DNA of 64,000 bases from Clostridium saccharoperbutylacetonicum N1-4(HMT) (GTDB taxonomy: Bacteria > Bacillota > Clostridia > Clostridiales > Clostridiaceae), in the NCBI RefSeq assembly GCF_000340885.1, contig NC_020291.1, forward strand, positions 3,099,001 to 3,163,000, written 5' to 3'. The notes below the pieces were generated by a model. The model did not search any database and was not told the origin of the DNA. It was given only the letters and a program-made list of their open reading frames with translations. Position numbers and translations under genes: made by a program. Below are positions 40,824-49,837 of this stretch, piece by piece (the first letter of the stretch is position 1; each line of letters opens with the position of its first letter).

Positions 40824-42200
40824 ATGATATATGATGTTGTTATAAAAAATGGAACAATAATCGATACGAAAGGGTTAAGAAGTACTGTTGGAAACGTTGG
40901 AATATTAGGTGGAAAAATAAGTGTAATAACAAGAGAAAATATTGTGGGTAATATGGAATTAGAGGTGGAAGGGAAAATAGTATGTCCTGGAATTATAGAT
41001 ATTCATGCTCATGTTGAAGGTAATTTAGATTGTGCTAGGGTTTTGGTAGCTATGGGCGTTACAACTGTATACAATGGGAATTGTGGAATGTCACCAGATA
41101 ATTTTAAAGAATTCTTTAAGGAAAATGAGAGTTTTTTGATAAATCAAATAGAGCAAATAGGACATACTGCTTTAAGAGAGAAGGTTGGGGTTAAAGACAG
41201 ATATAAAGCTGCAAATGTAGAAGAAATTGAGAAAATGAAAGAACTTTTAGAAGAAGCTTTTAATTTGGGAGTCAGTGGTTTATCCTTTGGTCTTGAATAT
41301 GTACCAGGAAGTTCTAAGGTAGAAGTTTTAGAATTAGCAAAAGTTGCAGCAAAATATGGAAAGTTAATATCTATTCATACAAGAGCTGATTGTTATGGAG
41401 GTCTTTCTTTCTTAAGAGAAGCCATTGATATTTCAAGGAAGACAGGAGCAGCAGTGAATATTTCACATTTAGTTTATCAATTTGGAATGGGGATGGCAAC
41501 GGAAGCTCTTCATATGGTAGAAGATGGATTAAGAGAGGGTTTAGATATATCCGTGGATAGTGGTTTATATAGTGGGTTTGCAACTGCAATTGGAAGTGCA
41601 GTTTTTGACGAGGGGTGTATTGAAAAATGGGGTTGCGATTATAATAGTTTAATTGCAGGAACTGGGAAATATAGAGGTCAGAGGTTAACGAGAGAAATGT
41701 ATGAAGAGCTTAGAAAAGATTTTCCTGAGGATACTGGAATAGGTATGGTAGGGATGGAATCTGAAGTCTTCGAGATATTAGAAAAACCATATATTATGGT
41801 GTCTACTGATGCAGGGACAATGTACGACAAAGGGATTCCAGGACATCCACAAGATGCAGGAACATATCCTAAGTTTTTTAGAACTATGGTAAGAGAGCAA
41901 AATAGAATTAGTTTGATTGAAGCTATCAGTAAATGTACTTATATGCCTGCAAAGCGTCTGGGATTAATAAATAAGGGAATTATTGATATTGGCGCAGATG
42001 CAGATATTTTAGTATTTGATCCTAAAGTTATAGCAGACAAAGCAGATTACCCTTGCTTTGGAGCAACAGACACAAGACCAGAAGGCATAGAATATGTTTT
42101 TGTTAATGGAGTTATGGCAGTAAAAGGAAACGAAGTTCTAGGAGTAAAACCAGGAAAAACCCTAAAGTCCAAACACGAACTATGGACTTGGTCCAAATAA
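40824..42200 (+). CDS. D-aminoacylase-family amidohydrolase
   Basis: A 458-residue metallo-dependent amidohydrolase. DIHAHVEGNLD supplies the HxH metal pair, YNGNCGMS the characteristic Cys region of N-acyl-D-amino-acid deacylases, SIHTRAD and ISHLVYQFGMG later His ligands, and STDAGTMYD the catalytic Asp. GHPQDAGTYPKFF matches the family's HP-x(3)-GT(F/Y)P segment. It should hydrolyse an N-acyl or related amide in the cytoplasm. I take ATG 40824 (AAGGA about 10 bp upstream) over GTG 40815. Position directly after an amine-type importer suggests the imported compound is its substrate. Confidence 0.85.
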   Translation: MIYDVVIKNGTIIDTKGLRSTVGNVGILGGKISVITRENIVGNMELEVEGKIVCPGIIDIHAHVEGNLDCARVLVAMGVTTVYNGNCGMSPDNFKEFFKENESFLINQIEQIGHTALREKVGVKDRYKAANVEEIEKMKELLEEAFNLGVSGLSFGLEYVPGSSKVEVLELAKVAAKYGKLISIHTRADCYGGLSFLREAIDISRKTGAAVNISHLVYQFGMGMATEALHMVEDGLREGLDISVDSGLYSGFATAIGSAVFDEGCIEKWGCDYNSLIAGTGKYRGQRLTREMYEELRKDFPEDTGIGMVGMESEVFEILEKPYIMVSTDAGTMYDKGIPGHPQDAGTYPKFFRTMVREQNRISLIEAISKCTYMPAKRLGLINKGIIDIGADADILVFDPKVIADKADYPCFGATDTRPEGIEYVFVNGVMAVKGNEVLGVKPGKTLKSKHELWTWSK

Positions 42201-42203
42201 CTG

Positions 42204-42281
42204 TAAGCCGTAAATTGTAAACTGAGAACTGTAAATTATCTAAAATCAACTGTTAACTTTAAATTGTTAACTGTAAACTGA
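42204..42281 (+). repeat. Cluster of short degenerate AACTGTAAAT-type repeats
   Basis: The gap between the amidohydrolase and dehydrogenase genes is built of five or six variants of (A)ACTGTAA(A/C)T, some as GTTAAC palindromes. It looks like expanded simple repeat with no T-run terminator, so the two genes may still be one transcript. Confidence 0.6.
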
Positions 42282-42297
42282 ATAAGTGAGGTGTATT

Positions 42298-43779
42298 ATG
42301 GAAATTAAAAAGATGTATATTAATGGAGAATGGGTAGAAGCTATTTCAAAGAAAACAAGAGAGGTAATAAATCCAGCAAATGGACAAGTTATTGCTCTTA
42401 CTACTGAAAGTGGCACTGAAGATACAAAATTAGCAATTGCTGCTGCAAAGGAAGCTTTTTATGGAAAAGGCGAATGGAGAAGGATGAATGCTCAGGCACG
42501 AGCTGATATTTTACTTAAAATTGCAGATAAGATTTCAGAAAAAAGAGATAAATTTGCAATGTTAGATACTATAGATAACGGCAAACCTCTTCGTGAAGCT
42601 GAGGGGGATATTGATGATGGAATTCATTGCTTTAGGTATTATGCAGGATTAATTACAAAACCTTATGGCGGAGTTTATGATGTTAATGATGGCTTTGGTG
42701 AAATGCATTCTTATACAGTTCATGAACCAGTTGGCGTATGCGGTCAAATAACTCCTTGGAATTATCCATTTTTAATGGCAGTTTGGAAATTGGCTCCAGC
42801 AATTGCTGCAGGGAATAGTGTTGTATTTAAGCCAAGTTCAAATACACCATTATCAACTATTGCTTTATTTGAGATATTTGATGAAGTTGAACTTCCAAAG
42901 GGGTGTGTAAACTTAGTTTTAGGTTCAGGTGGAACTGTAGGTCAAGAAATAGCTGAAAGTAAAGATGTAGATATGGTTACTTTCACAGGAAGTACAGAAG
43001 TTGGGCAAGGAATAGCAAGAGCAGCAGTTGGAAATCTTAAAAAAGTTGGTTTAGAGCTAGGTGGTAAATCACCTAATATTATCTTTGCTGATGCTGATTT
43101 TGAAGGTGCAGTAGAATGGGCAATGGTTGGTATTTTCTTTAATCAAGGGGAAGTTTGTTCAGCAGGCTCTCGTATAATTATTGAGGAATCACTAAAGGAT
43201 AAATTCGTAGCTCGTCTTGCAGAAAAAGCAAATGCAATGACAATTGGAAATCCTGTAAATAACCCTGATATGGGGCCATTGGTTTCAAAAGAACATATGG
43301 AAACTGTATTGAAATATATTGAAATAGGAAAAAAAGAAGGCGCAACTTTAGTTTGTGGTGGAGAACGTTATATAGAAGGAGAATGCGCAGAAGGATATTA
43401 TGTAAGACCAACTATATTTGACAATTGTACATCGGAAATGACTATTGTAAAAGAAGAAATTTTTGGGCCAGTTGTTACTATACAAACCTTTAAAACCGAA
43501 GAAGAAGCTATAGCTTTAGCAAATGATACAGTTTATGGTTTAGCAGGAGCTGTATTTACAGCAAATGGAACTAGAGGCTTAAAGGTCATAAAAGAAATCA
43601 GAGCTGGTATCACATGGATAAACTGTTATAATCCAACCTTTAATGAAGCGCCTTGGGGTGGTTATAAAATGAGTGGATATGGACGAGAATTAGGTGTGCA
43701 TGGTTTAGAGGAATATCAAGAAATCAAACAAATTAATATTAATTTAACACCAGGACCTATTGGATGGTATGAACATTAA
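42298..43779 (+). CDS. Aldehyde dehydrogenase (betaine-/aminobutyraldehyde dehydrogenase-like)
   Basis: A 493-residue NAD(P)-dependent dehydrogenase. WNYPFLMAVWKLAPA and TFTGSTEVGQ form the nucleotide site, LELGGKSP gives the general-base Glu (about 254), and FNQGEVCSAGSR the catalytic Cys (about 287). EEIFGPV is near 395. The spelling is closest to betaine-aldehyde and gamma-aminobutyraldehyde dehydrogenases. ATG 42298 is preferred to GTG 42286, which overlaps the GTGAGGTG ribosome site. It is probably the last gene of the transporter operon and would oxidise an aldehyde made from the imported amine; the amine-oxidising step is not encoded here. Confidence 0.88.
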   Translation: MEIKKMYINGEWVEAISKKTREVINPANGQVIALTTESGTEDTKLAIAAAKEAFYGKGEWRRMNAQARADILLKIADKISEKRDKFAMLDTIDNGKPLREAEGDIDDGIHCFRYYAGLITKPYGGVYDVNDGFGEMHSYTVHEPVGVCGQITPWNYPFLMAVWKLAPAIAAGNSVVFKPSSNTPLSTIALFEIFDEVELPKGCVNLVLGSGGTVGQEIAESKDVDMVTFTGSTEVGQGIARAAVGNLKKVGLELGGKSPNIIFADADFEGAVEWAMVGIFFNQGEVCSAGSRIIIEESLKDKFVARLAEKANAMTIGNPVNNPDMGPLVSKEHMETVLKYIEIGKKEGATLVCGGERYIEGECAEGYYVRPTIFDNCTSEMTIVKEEIFGPVVTIQTFKTEEEAIALANDTVYGLAGAVFTANGTRGLKVIKEIRAGITWINCYNPTFNEAPWGGYKMSGYGRELGVHGLEEYQEIKQININLTPGPIGWYEH

Positions 43780-43802
43780 AATAGTCTTTAATATAGGAAA
43801 AT

Positions 43803-43838
43803 GAAAGATGCTGTAGCTACGGCATCTTTTTATTTTGT
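43803..43838 (+). terminator. Terminator of the transporter/dehydrogenase operon
   Basis: AAAGATGC / GCATCTTT stem with GTAGCTAC inside, followed by T-rich bases. Confidence 0.8.
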
Positions 43839-44550
43839 ACTTGTAAGTTAGAATCGGATTGAATCACGAAATTAGTTTTTCATTTTAGGGAAGAGAATTA
43901 AAAAGTTAAGTGAAAAGTTAAATTCGTGATTTAGATAAGGCATTGAAAATGTTACACTAAATTCAATTTTAGATGATAAAATAAGTTAGCTAAATGCCAA
44001 ATAATGCAGTTATTTTATCATTATAAGCATATTTGGGCATCAGAAATAGGTAGCCGAACTTTCTGTGCAAGACTAAATTCCGCCTACCTTATTATTTGCA
44101 ATACTAAATTCTTGAACTTAGTATTCTGCTATAAGATATGATATAAATAACACAACGGCAATAGAATGTCAATGGTAAGACGAACAGCAGAACTGTGCAT
44201 ATACGGTTCTTTTCAATAGTTCTATTTAGATAATTAGGAAATAGTTAAGCCACTACCAGGATCAATCATCTCAAATGCATGATAAAAATAGTTCGACTAC
44301 CTTGAATGAAAACCGAGATTCTACATTTGAACAACTGCTGGAATTCTTGAATTTACGTCTAAAATAGTGGCTTTTCTGCTTTCATTTTTTATATTACACA
44401 GATATAATCAAACTATAACAGGCTTTTTTGACTGATTTTTGGGCATACTAAAGAGATGTCTGAAAATCTCTTAAAAAAAGTAAATTCCACACATCTGAAT
44501 TTACTTATTCATAAAAATGAATTTGCCTGCAAAGTTTAATTCAACTTTTC
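43839..44550. other. Repeat-rich gene-free scar upstream of the IS30 transposase
   Basis: No ORF over 60 codons with a ribosome site. It contains copy L of a 43-bp repeat (43862-43904), a 9-bp inverted repeat AATCACGAA...TTCGTGATT (43862-43931), and two 15-bp repeats (44066-44080, 44097-44111). Base composition is less AT-rich than neighbours near 44040-44340, consistent with decayed mobile DNA. Confidence 0.55.
43862..43904 (+). repeat. 43-bp direct repeat, copy L
   Basis: 39 of 43 bases match 46073-46115. Together the copies bracket the whole IS30 block. Confidence 0.8.
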
Positions 44551-46049
44551 TTAACTGAGAAGTAGTGGTTTTAACACTATTCTATCTGATTCAATTGCTT
44601 GTAAGTTTAATGTTTCTAGCAAGTTCGGATCATTTAACAACAGAGCCAGCTCAAATGGAGTACGACCATTTAAACTGGCTCTTGTTGTACTATTGATATT
44701 GTTTACCAGCAAAGTCATATCCTGCTGTGAAAAGTTATCCAACGATTGTCCCTTTGGAATAACCCTACGTATATACTCATGATTTTTCTCTAGTTTTCCT
44801 TTCTGCCAGGATGCTAGTGGATCACAATAAAATACCTTCGTACGGAATTCACCAGAATCTGTTTTTTCAATGGATTCAGGATCTTTAAATTCTGCCCCAT
44901 TATCGGTTAGTATGACGGGGAAGTTTTTTCTAAAACTATCCAATCCCAAAAGATCTGTCAGCATATCAAAGATTTCTTTCACACATTTCTGGTTACAATC
45001 GTTCAGAAGAAAAATCAACATTAGACTACTGTTTCTAAAAAGCATGGTCATCATTACTTTTCCTTTGTGATTGGAACCATGAACTGTGTCCAATTCAACC
45101 ACGTTCATATCATAATGTTCAGTGATATATTTCTGAAAGTCTTTATAGGTTCTACGTTCACGATAAGTGTAATCTTTAAGCGGTTCCGTACATTTCTTCT
45201 TTCGTGCTTTGTACTTTACCTTTTTAGGAAGATCAATGTTTCTCGCAGTGAAAATTCCCTGGTCAATATAATTGTAGAGTGTTTTGATCGAACAGGGAAT
45301 TTCATCTTTATGGACTGTAAAAATATGAGCGATGGATTGCCCCTTCTGAATAAGCGGTGTGAGTAGACAATCCAATTCGTAGAGCTGCTGCCTGGATAGT
45401 GAAATTCCTTCTCTTGAAATTCTCAACTGTTCTATATAAGCGGTATGTGCGGCATTGGCCCTGTAGTAAAAATGTGGCTGCTTGCAATCATATATCATTC
45501 CACAGCCATTACATACGTAAGGCGCACGTTTTGTATACCTGCATGTTTCAGAACAATATCTCAGACACATGCTTCGACAGTCCGCCTTATGGCATAGATG
45601 ACAACACCTGCTTTCAGGGCAATCATTGCAAAGATGTTGTATAGAGCATCTATATCTATTTAAACAATCATTGATATTTGATGTACGAAGCGTATCGCCT
45701 ATGCGGTGCTTCCGAATTTCTTTTGAAATTGTGCTTTTATCCTTTCCTACTATTTGTGAGATATAGGTCAATGAATAGGAATGATTCAATCCCTCTTCAA
45801 TATCATAACGGTCTTGAAGAGTAAGATGTTTCTGGTACTTGTCATTTGAATTTTCCATGTAGACTGCCTCCTTTTGGCAGGCAAATATCATGTGAATATT
45901 ATACATCTTTTGCAAAGGTAAACTCTAGAGTTCATGCAAAACTAAATTCTAGAGTTATGTATGATTAAATTCTACTTATATTAATAAAATGATACTTCAA
46001 ATTTCATTTAAGGAATAGTTCGACTAGATTTATGTGCAAGACTAACTTC
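44066..46049 (-). mobile_element. IS30-family insertion with flanking 15-bp repeats (ends not resolved)
   Basis: The sequence TGCAANACTAAATTC occurs at 44066-44080, 44097-44111 and 45935-45949, with a one-base variant at 46035-46049. All four point the same way, two on each side of the transposase. I could not find a convincing terminal inverted-repeat pair or target duplication, so these coordinates enclose the element rather than define it. Confidence 0.45.
44551..45858 (-). CDS. IS30-family transposase
   Basis: A 435-residue transposase. N-terminal HTH (LTLQDRYDIEEGLNHSYSLTYISQIV, then KSTISKEIRKHR) binds the ends. A Cys-rich zinc-binding insert (CPESRCCHLCHKADC and following) spans residues about 70-125. 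The DDE core has VVELDTVHG, LTDNGAEFKD and the Glu in KLEKNHEYIRRVIPKG, all intact, so the protein may be active. The start is ATG 45858 with AAGGAGG upstream; a longer in-frame start lacks one. Codon and base use are visibly less AT-rich than the neighbours, consistent with arrival from elsewhere. Confidence 0.92.
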   Translation of the reverse strand: MENSNDKYQKHLTLQDRYDIEEGLNHSYSLTYISQIVGKDKSTISKEIRKHRIGDTLRTSNINDCLNRYRCSIQHLCNDCPESRCCHLCHKADCRSMCLRYCSETCRYTKRAPYVCNGCGMIYDCKQPHFYYRANAAHTAYIEQLRISREGISLSRQQLYELDCLLTPLIQKGQSIAHIFTVHKDEIPCSIKTLYNYIDQGIFTARNIDLPKKVKYKARKKKCTEPLKDYTYRERRTYKDFQKYITEHYDMNVVELDTVHGSNHKGKVMMTMLFRNSSLMLIFLLNDCNQKCVKEIFDMLTDLLGLDSFRKNFPVILTDNGAEFKDPESIEKTDSGEFRTKVFYCDPLASWQKGKLEKNHEYIRRVIPKGQSLDNFSQQDMTLLVNNINSTTRASLNGRTPFELALLLNDPNLLETLNLQAIESDRIVLKPLLLS

Positions 46050-46072
46050 ATGTAAGATGAATTTACTATTGC

Positions 46073-46115
46073 AATCATGAAGTTACTTTTTCATTTTAGC
46101 GAAGAGAATTAAAAA
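46073..46115 (+). repeat. 43-bp direct repeat, copy R
   Basis: Near copy of 43862-43904, with its own 9-bp inverted repeat AACTTCATG...CATGAAGTT just before it. It ends 5 bp before the MerR-type promoter. Confidence 0.8.
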
Positions 46116-46120
46116 AAGTA

Positions 46121-46151
46121 TTGACTTAGAGTTAACTCAAAGTAGTATGAT
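46121..46151 (+). promoter_or_regulatory. MerR-type promoter with 19-bp spacer and dyad
   Basis: TTGACT (46121-46126) and TATGAT (46146-46151) are 19 bp apart, two more than optimal. The spacer is a dyad centred on GAGTTAACTC. This is the standard promoter form activated by MerR-family proteins through DNA twisting. No MerR gene is in the window. Confidence 0.7.
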
Positions 46152-46312
46152 TAAAACAAGAATTAAACAAAATTTTATCTGTACTATTTATAATAAGATT
46201 ATAAGCATACTATAAAAATTATATTGTGAAACAGCAATTAAGCTGCACTGAGGCTAGCTATGATAGAAATAAAGAGAATAATTATGGCTATGAATTTAAG
46301 GAGGACAAATTA

Positions 46313-47167
46313 ATGAAAATAATTGAACAAGAATTATTAACAGGAGAAAGAGCATTATTTAACAGCGAAGCTTTACAAATTTCATACTCGACATTTGCTG
46401 ATAGGGAGTCTCCGTTAAAGGAAAGTAAAAATATAAATATAGATCATACTATGTTTAAATGGAAGTACCCACTATGGTATTGTAGAAATATTGTGCTAGA
46501 TGATAGTACACTTTTTGAAATGGCTCGTTCAGGAATTTGGTATACTGAAAATATTACTATAAAAAATACTATGATTGAAGCTCCAAAGACATTTAGGCGT
46601 GCAAAGGAAATTATATTAGAAAATGTTAATATGCCAAATGCGGATGAGACATTATGGAACTGTGATGATATTTCATTGAAAAATGTGACAGCTAAAGGAG
46701 ACTACTTTGGTATGAACAGTAACAATATTAATGTAGATGGATTTCAGCTTGTGGGAAATTATTCCTTTGATGGAGGGAAAAATATCGAAATTCATAATGC
46801 AAGAATGTTGTCAAAGGATGCCTTTTGGAACTGTGAGAATGTAACGGTATATGATTCTTTTATTTCTGGAGAATATTTGGGATGGAATTCTAAGAATTTG
46901 ACTTTTGTAAATTGTACTATTGAGAGTCTGCAAGGTTTATGTTACATTGAGAATCTTGTGATGAAAAACTGTAGATTATTAAATACTACTTTGGCTTTTG
47001 AATATTCTACAGTAGATGTACAAATTAATAATATGATTGATAGCGTCATGAATCCAGCATCAGGTATAATTAGAGCAGAAAGAATTGGGGAACTTATTAT
47101 GGATGCAACTAAGATTGATCCTAAAAAGACGCAAATTATAGCGGAAGAAATAAGACATGCAGTATAG
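46313..47167 (+). CDS. DUF3737 family protein (beta-helix-like)
   Basis: A 284-residue soluble protein. It consists of short repeating strands such as LWYCRNIVLDDSTLF, GIWYTENITIKNTMI, LWNCDDISLKNV and FWNCENVTVYDSFI, about 20 residues apart, which suggests a right-handed beta-helix. Matches DUF3737, for which no activity is known. ATG 46313 follows AAGGAGGAC; an upstream GTG would add 29 residues without a site. It is the first gene after the MerR-type promoter, and an aminotransferase follows 165 bp later. The same pairing is seen in other Firmicutes by my recollection. Confidence 0.85.
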   Translation: MKIIEQELLTGERALFNSEALQISYSTFADRESPLKESKNINIDHTMFKWKYPLWYCRNIVLDDSTLFEMARSGIWYTENITIKNTMIEAPKTFRRAKEIILENVNMPNADETLWNCDDISLKNVTAKGDYFGMNSNNINVDGFQLVGNYSFDGGKNIEIHNARMLSKDAFWNCENVTVYDSFISGEYLGWNSKNLTFVNCTIESLQGLCYIENLVMKNCRLLNTTLAFEYSTVDVQINNMIDSVMNPASGIIRAERIGELIMDATKIDPKKTQIIAEEIRHAV

Positions 47168-47332
47168 TCATTTTAATTCTATTCTTAAATATCCCTGCAG
47201 ATTGGCAAAAATTCAAAAAATTGTAATGCAGTATATTGACATTTCAATGGTTGGAAGACTTGATGAAAATAATAAGATAGACGATAGATGAAAATTTTTG
47301 ATAAGTAGAATGATTTATGGGGAGGATTTAAA

Positions 47333-48511
47333 TTGAAGTACGATTTTGATACTATTATTAGTAGAAAAAATACAAATAGCGTTAAGTGGGATATTCCTCA
47401 AGAAAAAGACATTATCCCTATGTGGATAGCTGATATGGATTTTAAAACAGCAGATCCAATTATTAAAGCTTTAGAAAAGAGGGTGCAACATGGAATTTTT
47501 GGATATGCAGGAGTTCCAGATGAGTTTTATGAAGCTGAAGTTAAATGGTGGCTTCAAAGGCATAATTTTAAAATAGAAAAAGAATGGATCGAAGTTACAA
47601 CAGGTGTTATACCATCTCTTTCAGCTGTTGTCCAAGCTTTTACGGAGCCTGGAGATAAAGTTTTAATTCAGTCACCTGTATATAATTATTTTAATTCATC
47701 TATAACAAACAATAAGTGCAGTATAGTATTAAATGAATTAAAATACAATGGTGATTTCTACGAAATTGATTTTAAAGATTTTGAAGAAAAGGCTGCAGAC
47801 GAAAAAGTGAAAATTTTCATATTATGCAATCCTCATAATCCTGTTGGAAGAGTTTGGAGTGAAGATGAACTTAAAAAGCTAGGTGATATATGTATAAAGC
47901 ATAATGTAATAGTATTAGTTGATGAAATTCATAGAGATTTAGTATATAGAGAAAATAAGCATATTCCTTTTGCAGCTATAAGTGAAAGTTTTTTAATGAA
48001 TTCAATTACCTGTACAGCACCAAGTAAAACCTTCAATATTGCAGGGCTTAAAACTTCAAATATAATAGTAGTTAATGAGGAATACAGAAAAAAGGTAAAT
48101 AGGTCATTAAATATAAATGAAACAATAGAACCTAATGCTTTTGGAATTGAAGCTTTAATTGCTGCTTATAATGAAGGCGAAGAATGGTTAGAACAATTAT
48201 TGGATTATTTACAAGGAAACAGGGATTATTTAATTTCTTATATTAATGAAAGAATTCCTAAAATAAAGGTAGTAAAACCTGAGGCTACTTATTTAATTTG
48301 GATTGATTGCAAAAATATTGGAATAAGTTCAAAGGAACTGAGCGAGAAGATTTTTGAAAAGGGTAATTTAAGAATTAATGATGGACGTACATATGGTGAA
48401 ATAGGTGAAGGTTTTATCAGAATAAATATAGCATGTCCTAGAGCATTACTGACAGAAGGATTAAAAAGGCTGGAAAAAGCTATTAAGGGAATTGAAATAG
48501 AGATGCTATAA
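47333..48511 (+). CDS. MalY/PatB-type PLP aminotransferase (cystathionine beta-lyase)
   Basis: A 392-residue fold-type I PLP enzyme. MWIADMDFKTADPI near residues 29-42 is the MalY/PatB signature. CNPHNPVGRVW gives the substrate-binding Asn, VDEIHRDLV the PLP-ring Asp, and TCTAPSKTFNIAGLKTSN the Schiff-base Lys (about 232). Enzymes of this group split C-S bonds of cystathionine or cysteine conjugates and sometimes act as aminotransferases. TTG start behind GGGGAGGATT. A long inverted repeat terminates it against the convergent AraC gene. Confidence 0.88.
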   Translation: MKYDFDTIISRKNTNSVKWDIPQEKDIIPMWIADMDFKTADPIIKALEKRVQHGIFGYAGVPDEFYEAEVKWWLQRHNFKIEKEWIEVTTGVIPSLSAVVQAFTEPGDKVLIQSPVYNYFNSSITNNKCSIVLNELKYNGDFYEIDFKDFEEKAADEKVKIFILCNPHNPVGRVWSEDELKKLGDICIKHNVIVLVDEIHRDLVYRENKHIPFAAISESFLMNSITCTAPSKTFNIAGLKTSNIIVVNEEYRKKVNRSLNINETIEPNAFGIEALIAAYNEGEEWLEQLLDYLQGNRDYLISYINERIPKIKVVKPEATYLIWIDCKNIGISSKELSEKIFEKGNLRINDGRTYGEIGEGFIRINIACPRALLTEGLKRLEKAIKGIEIEML

Positions 48512-48645
48512 TTTGAACAAAAGGTTTTATAAATTAAAAAATTCAAACTTAATTATAATACTTTCAAGAGAATATAAAGCTTTATCTGAATAATAAGTAT
48601 TAGAATTTTAAAAAACTCTATATACTGCTGAATAAGATATGGGAT

Positions 48646-48688
48646 AATAATAAAGTGGCTGTTAAATAAAAGCAGCCACTTTATTATT
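48646..48688. terminator. Bidirectional terminator between the PatB-like and AraC genes
   Basis: A 16-bp perfect inverted repeat, AATAATAAAGTGGCTG with its complement, around an 11-base loop. Confidence 0.75.
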
Positions 48689-48790
48689 AAAGATAAAATT
48701 GTTGTAGAATTAAAGTTTTCAGTCTTTTCGGACAACGCTAACTTTTTATTGCTAGGTTCTCTGCATAATATGAACAGCAATGAAATTGGA

Positions 48791-49837
48791 TTATTTTTTT
48801 CTATATTCTGTTGGATTACATCCATAATATTCTTTAAATTTCTTATAAAAAAAGCTTGTATTTTCATATCCTATATTTCTAGCAACATCTATTACAGGCA
48901 TATCAGAATTCTTTAAAAGGAAACTAGCCTTTTTTAATTTTGCTTCTTGAAGCACATAAGTAAAATTATTACCTTGAAATTTTTTTATAATAGAATTCAA
49001 ATAATTAGGATGAAAGTGAAAATGTTCAGCAACAGATGCTAAAGTAGCATCTTTATAATTGTTTTGTATGTAAAGAATTATATCTGTAATTTTTGTATTT
49101 TTTAGTAAATAGTAATTTTCAGAATTAGATTGTTTTTGAAATATTTTCAATAGTTCATAAAAGATTATTATCATATAACTGTTAATAACTTCATTTGAAC
49201 AAGGTGAAGTATCAAAATATTCACAAAGAACATCTGTCATTAACTTATTAAGTTTTTCTGAAGCTCCGGACTTAAAAAGCATATAATCATTGTAATCACT
49301 GCTTTGATATATTGCATGAATAAAAAAACTTGAAATCAAGTCATTTTCAGATAGACGATTTAGTAAGATATCATCAAGATGTTTTTTGCTCATAATACAA
49401 TTTATAATAATATCATTTTCAGAAGTCTCCTCAATTGAATGTTTAGCATTTGTGTCCAATATGCAAACTTCGTCTTTTTTCATTACAATATTTTTTCCAT
49501 TTACAGTTTGATGGAATTCACCTGAATAAACATAGATCATCTCAATATAATTATGATGATGCTCAGGTGTTTTAGTATAGCGCGGATGAGAAACAAATAC
49601 AATATCATCCATTCTATTAAGTATGACATCAGTAGTTTTTTTATTAAAATCAATAAAAAATTTTTCTAAGGATATTCCTTTTGGAAGAGGAAATTTTCTC
49701 ATTATATATTCATCAAATTTTGTATTTTTAATAAAAGATTTTAGTGAGTTAGTGTTTGTAGGATCTATATTGCTGGAAATAAACTTTTCATAAAAAGTAT
49801 GTTCTCGCAAAAAAGTATCAAGCTCAAATGAATTCAT
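48791..49837 (-). CDS. AraC-family transcriptional regulator with cupin sensor
   Basis: A 348-residue regulator. A cupin-like ligand domain (HPRYTKTPEHHHNYIEMIYVYSG and VMKKDEVCILD) covers residues about 80-160. The C-terminal 100 residues carry the two AraC HTH motifs, VAEHFHFHPNYLNSIIKKF and NIGYENTSFFYKKFKEYYG, followed by PTEYRK. The start ATG at 49837 has GGAGG upstream. It lies divergent to a GPH sugar symporter and rhamnosidase, so it most likely activates them in response to rhamnose or a rhamnoside. Confidence 0.88.
   Translation of the reverse strand: MNSFELDTFLREHTFYEKFISSNIDPTNTNSLKSFIKNTKFDEYIMRKFPLPKGISLEKFFIDFNKKTTDVILNRMDDIVFVSHPRYTKTPEHHHNYIEMIYVYSGEFHQTVNGKNIVMKKDEVCILDTNAKHSIEETSENDIIINCIMSKKHLDDILLNRLSENDLISSFFIHAIYQSSDYNDYMLFKSGASEKLNKLMTDVLCEYFDTSPCSNEVINSYMIIIFYELLKIFQKQSNSENYYLLKNTKITDIILYIQNNYKDATLASVAEHFHFHPNYLNSIIKKFQGNNFTYVLQEAKLKKASFLLKNSDMPVIDVARNIGYENTSFFYKKFKEYYGCNPTEYRKK

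Noticed and set aside
42204..42281. Possible CRISPR-like array between the amidohydrolase and aldehyde dehydrogenase genes
   Set aside because: The repeats are 8-12 bp, degenerate and without spacers of constant length; no cas genes are nearby.
44160..44230. GAACTGTGCATATACGGTTC resembles a group II intron domain V/VI segment
   Set aside because: The catalytic triad bulge and the full 34-base domain V are absent and no intron-encoded protein is near; most likely chance or a remnant hairpin.
48553..48867. Minus-strand ORF of 104 codons after the PatB-like gene
   Set aside because: It overlaps the terminator repeat and the 3' end of the AraC gene in another frame, with no ribosome site.
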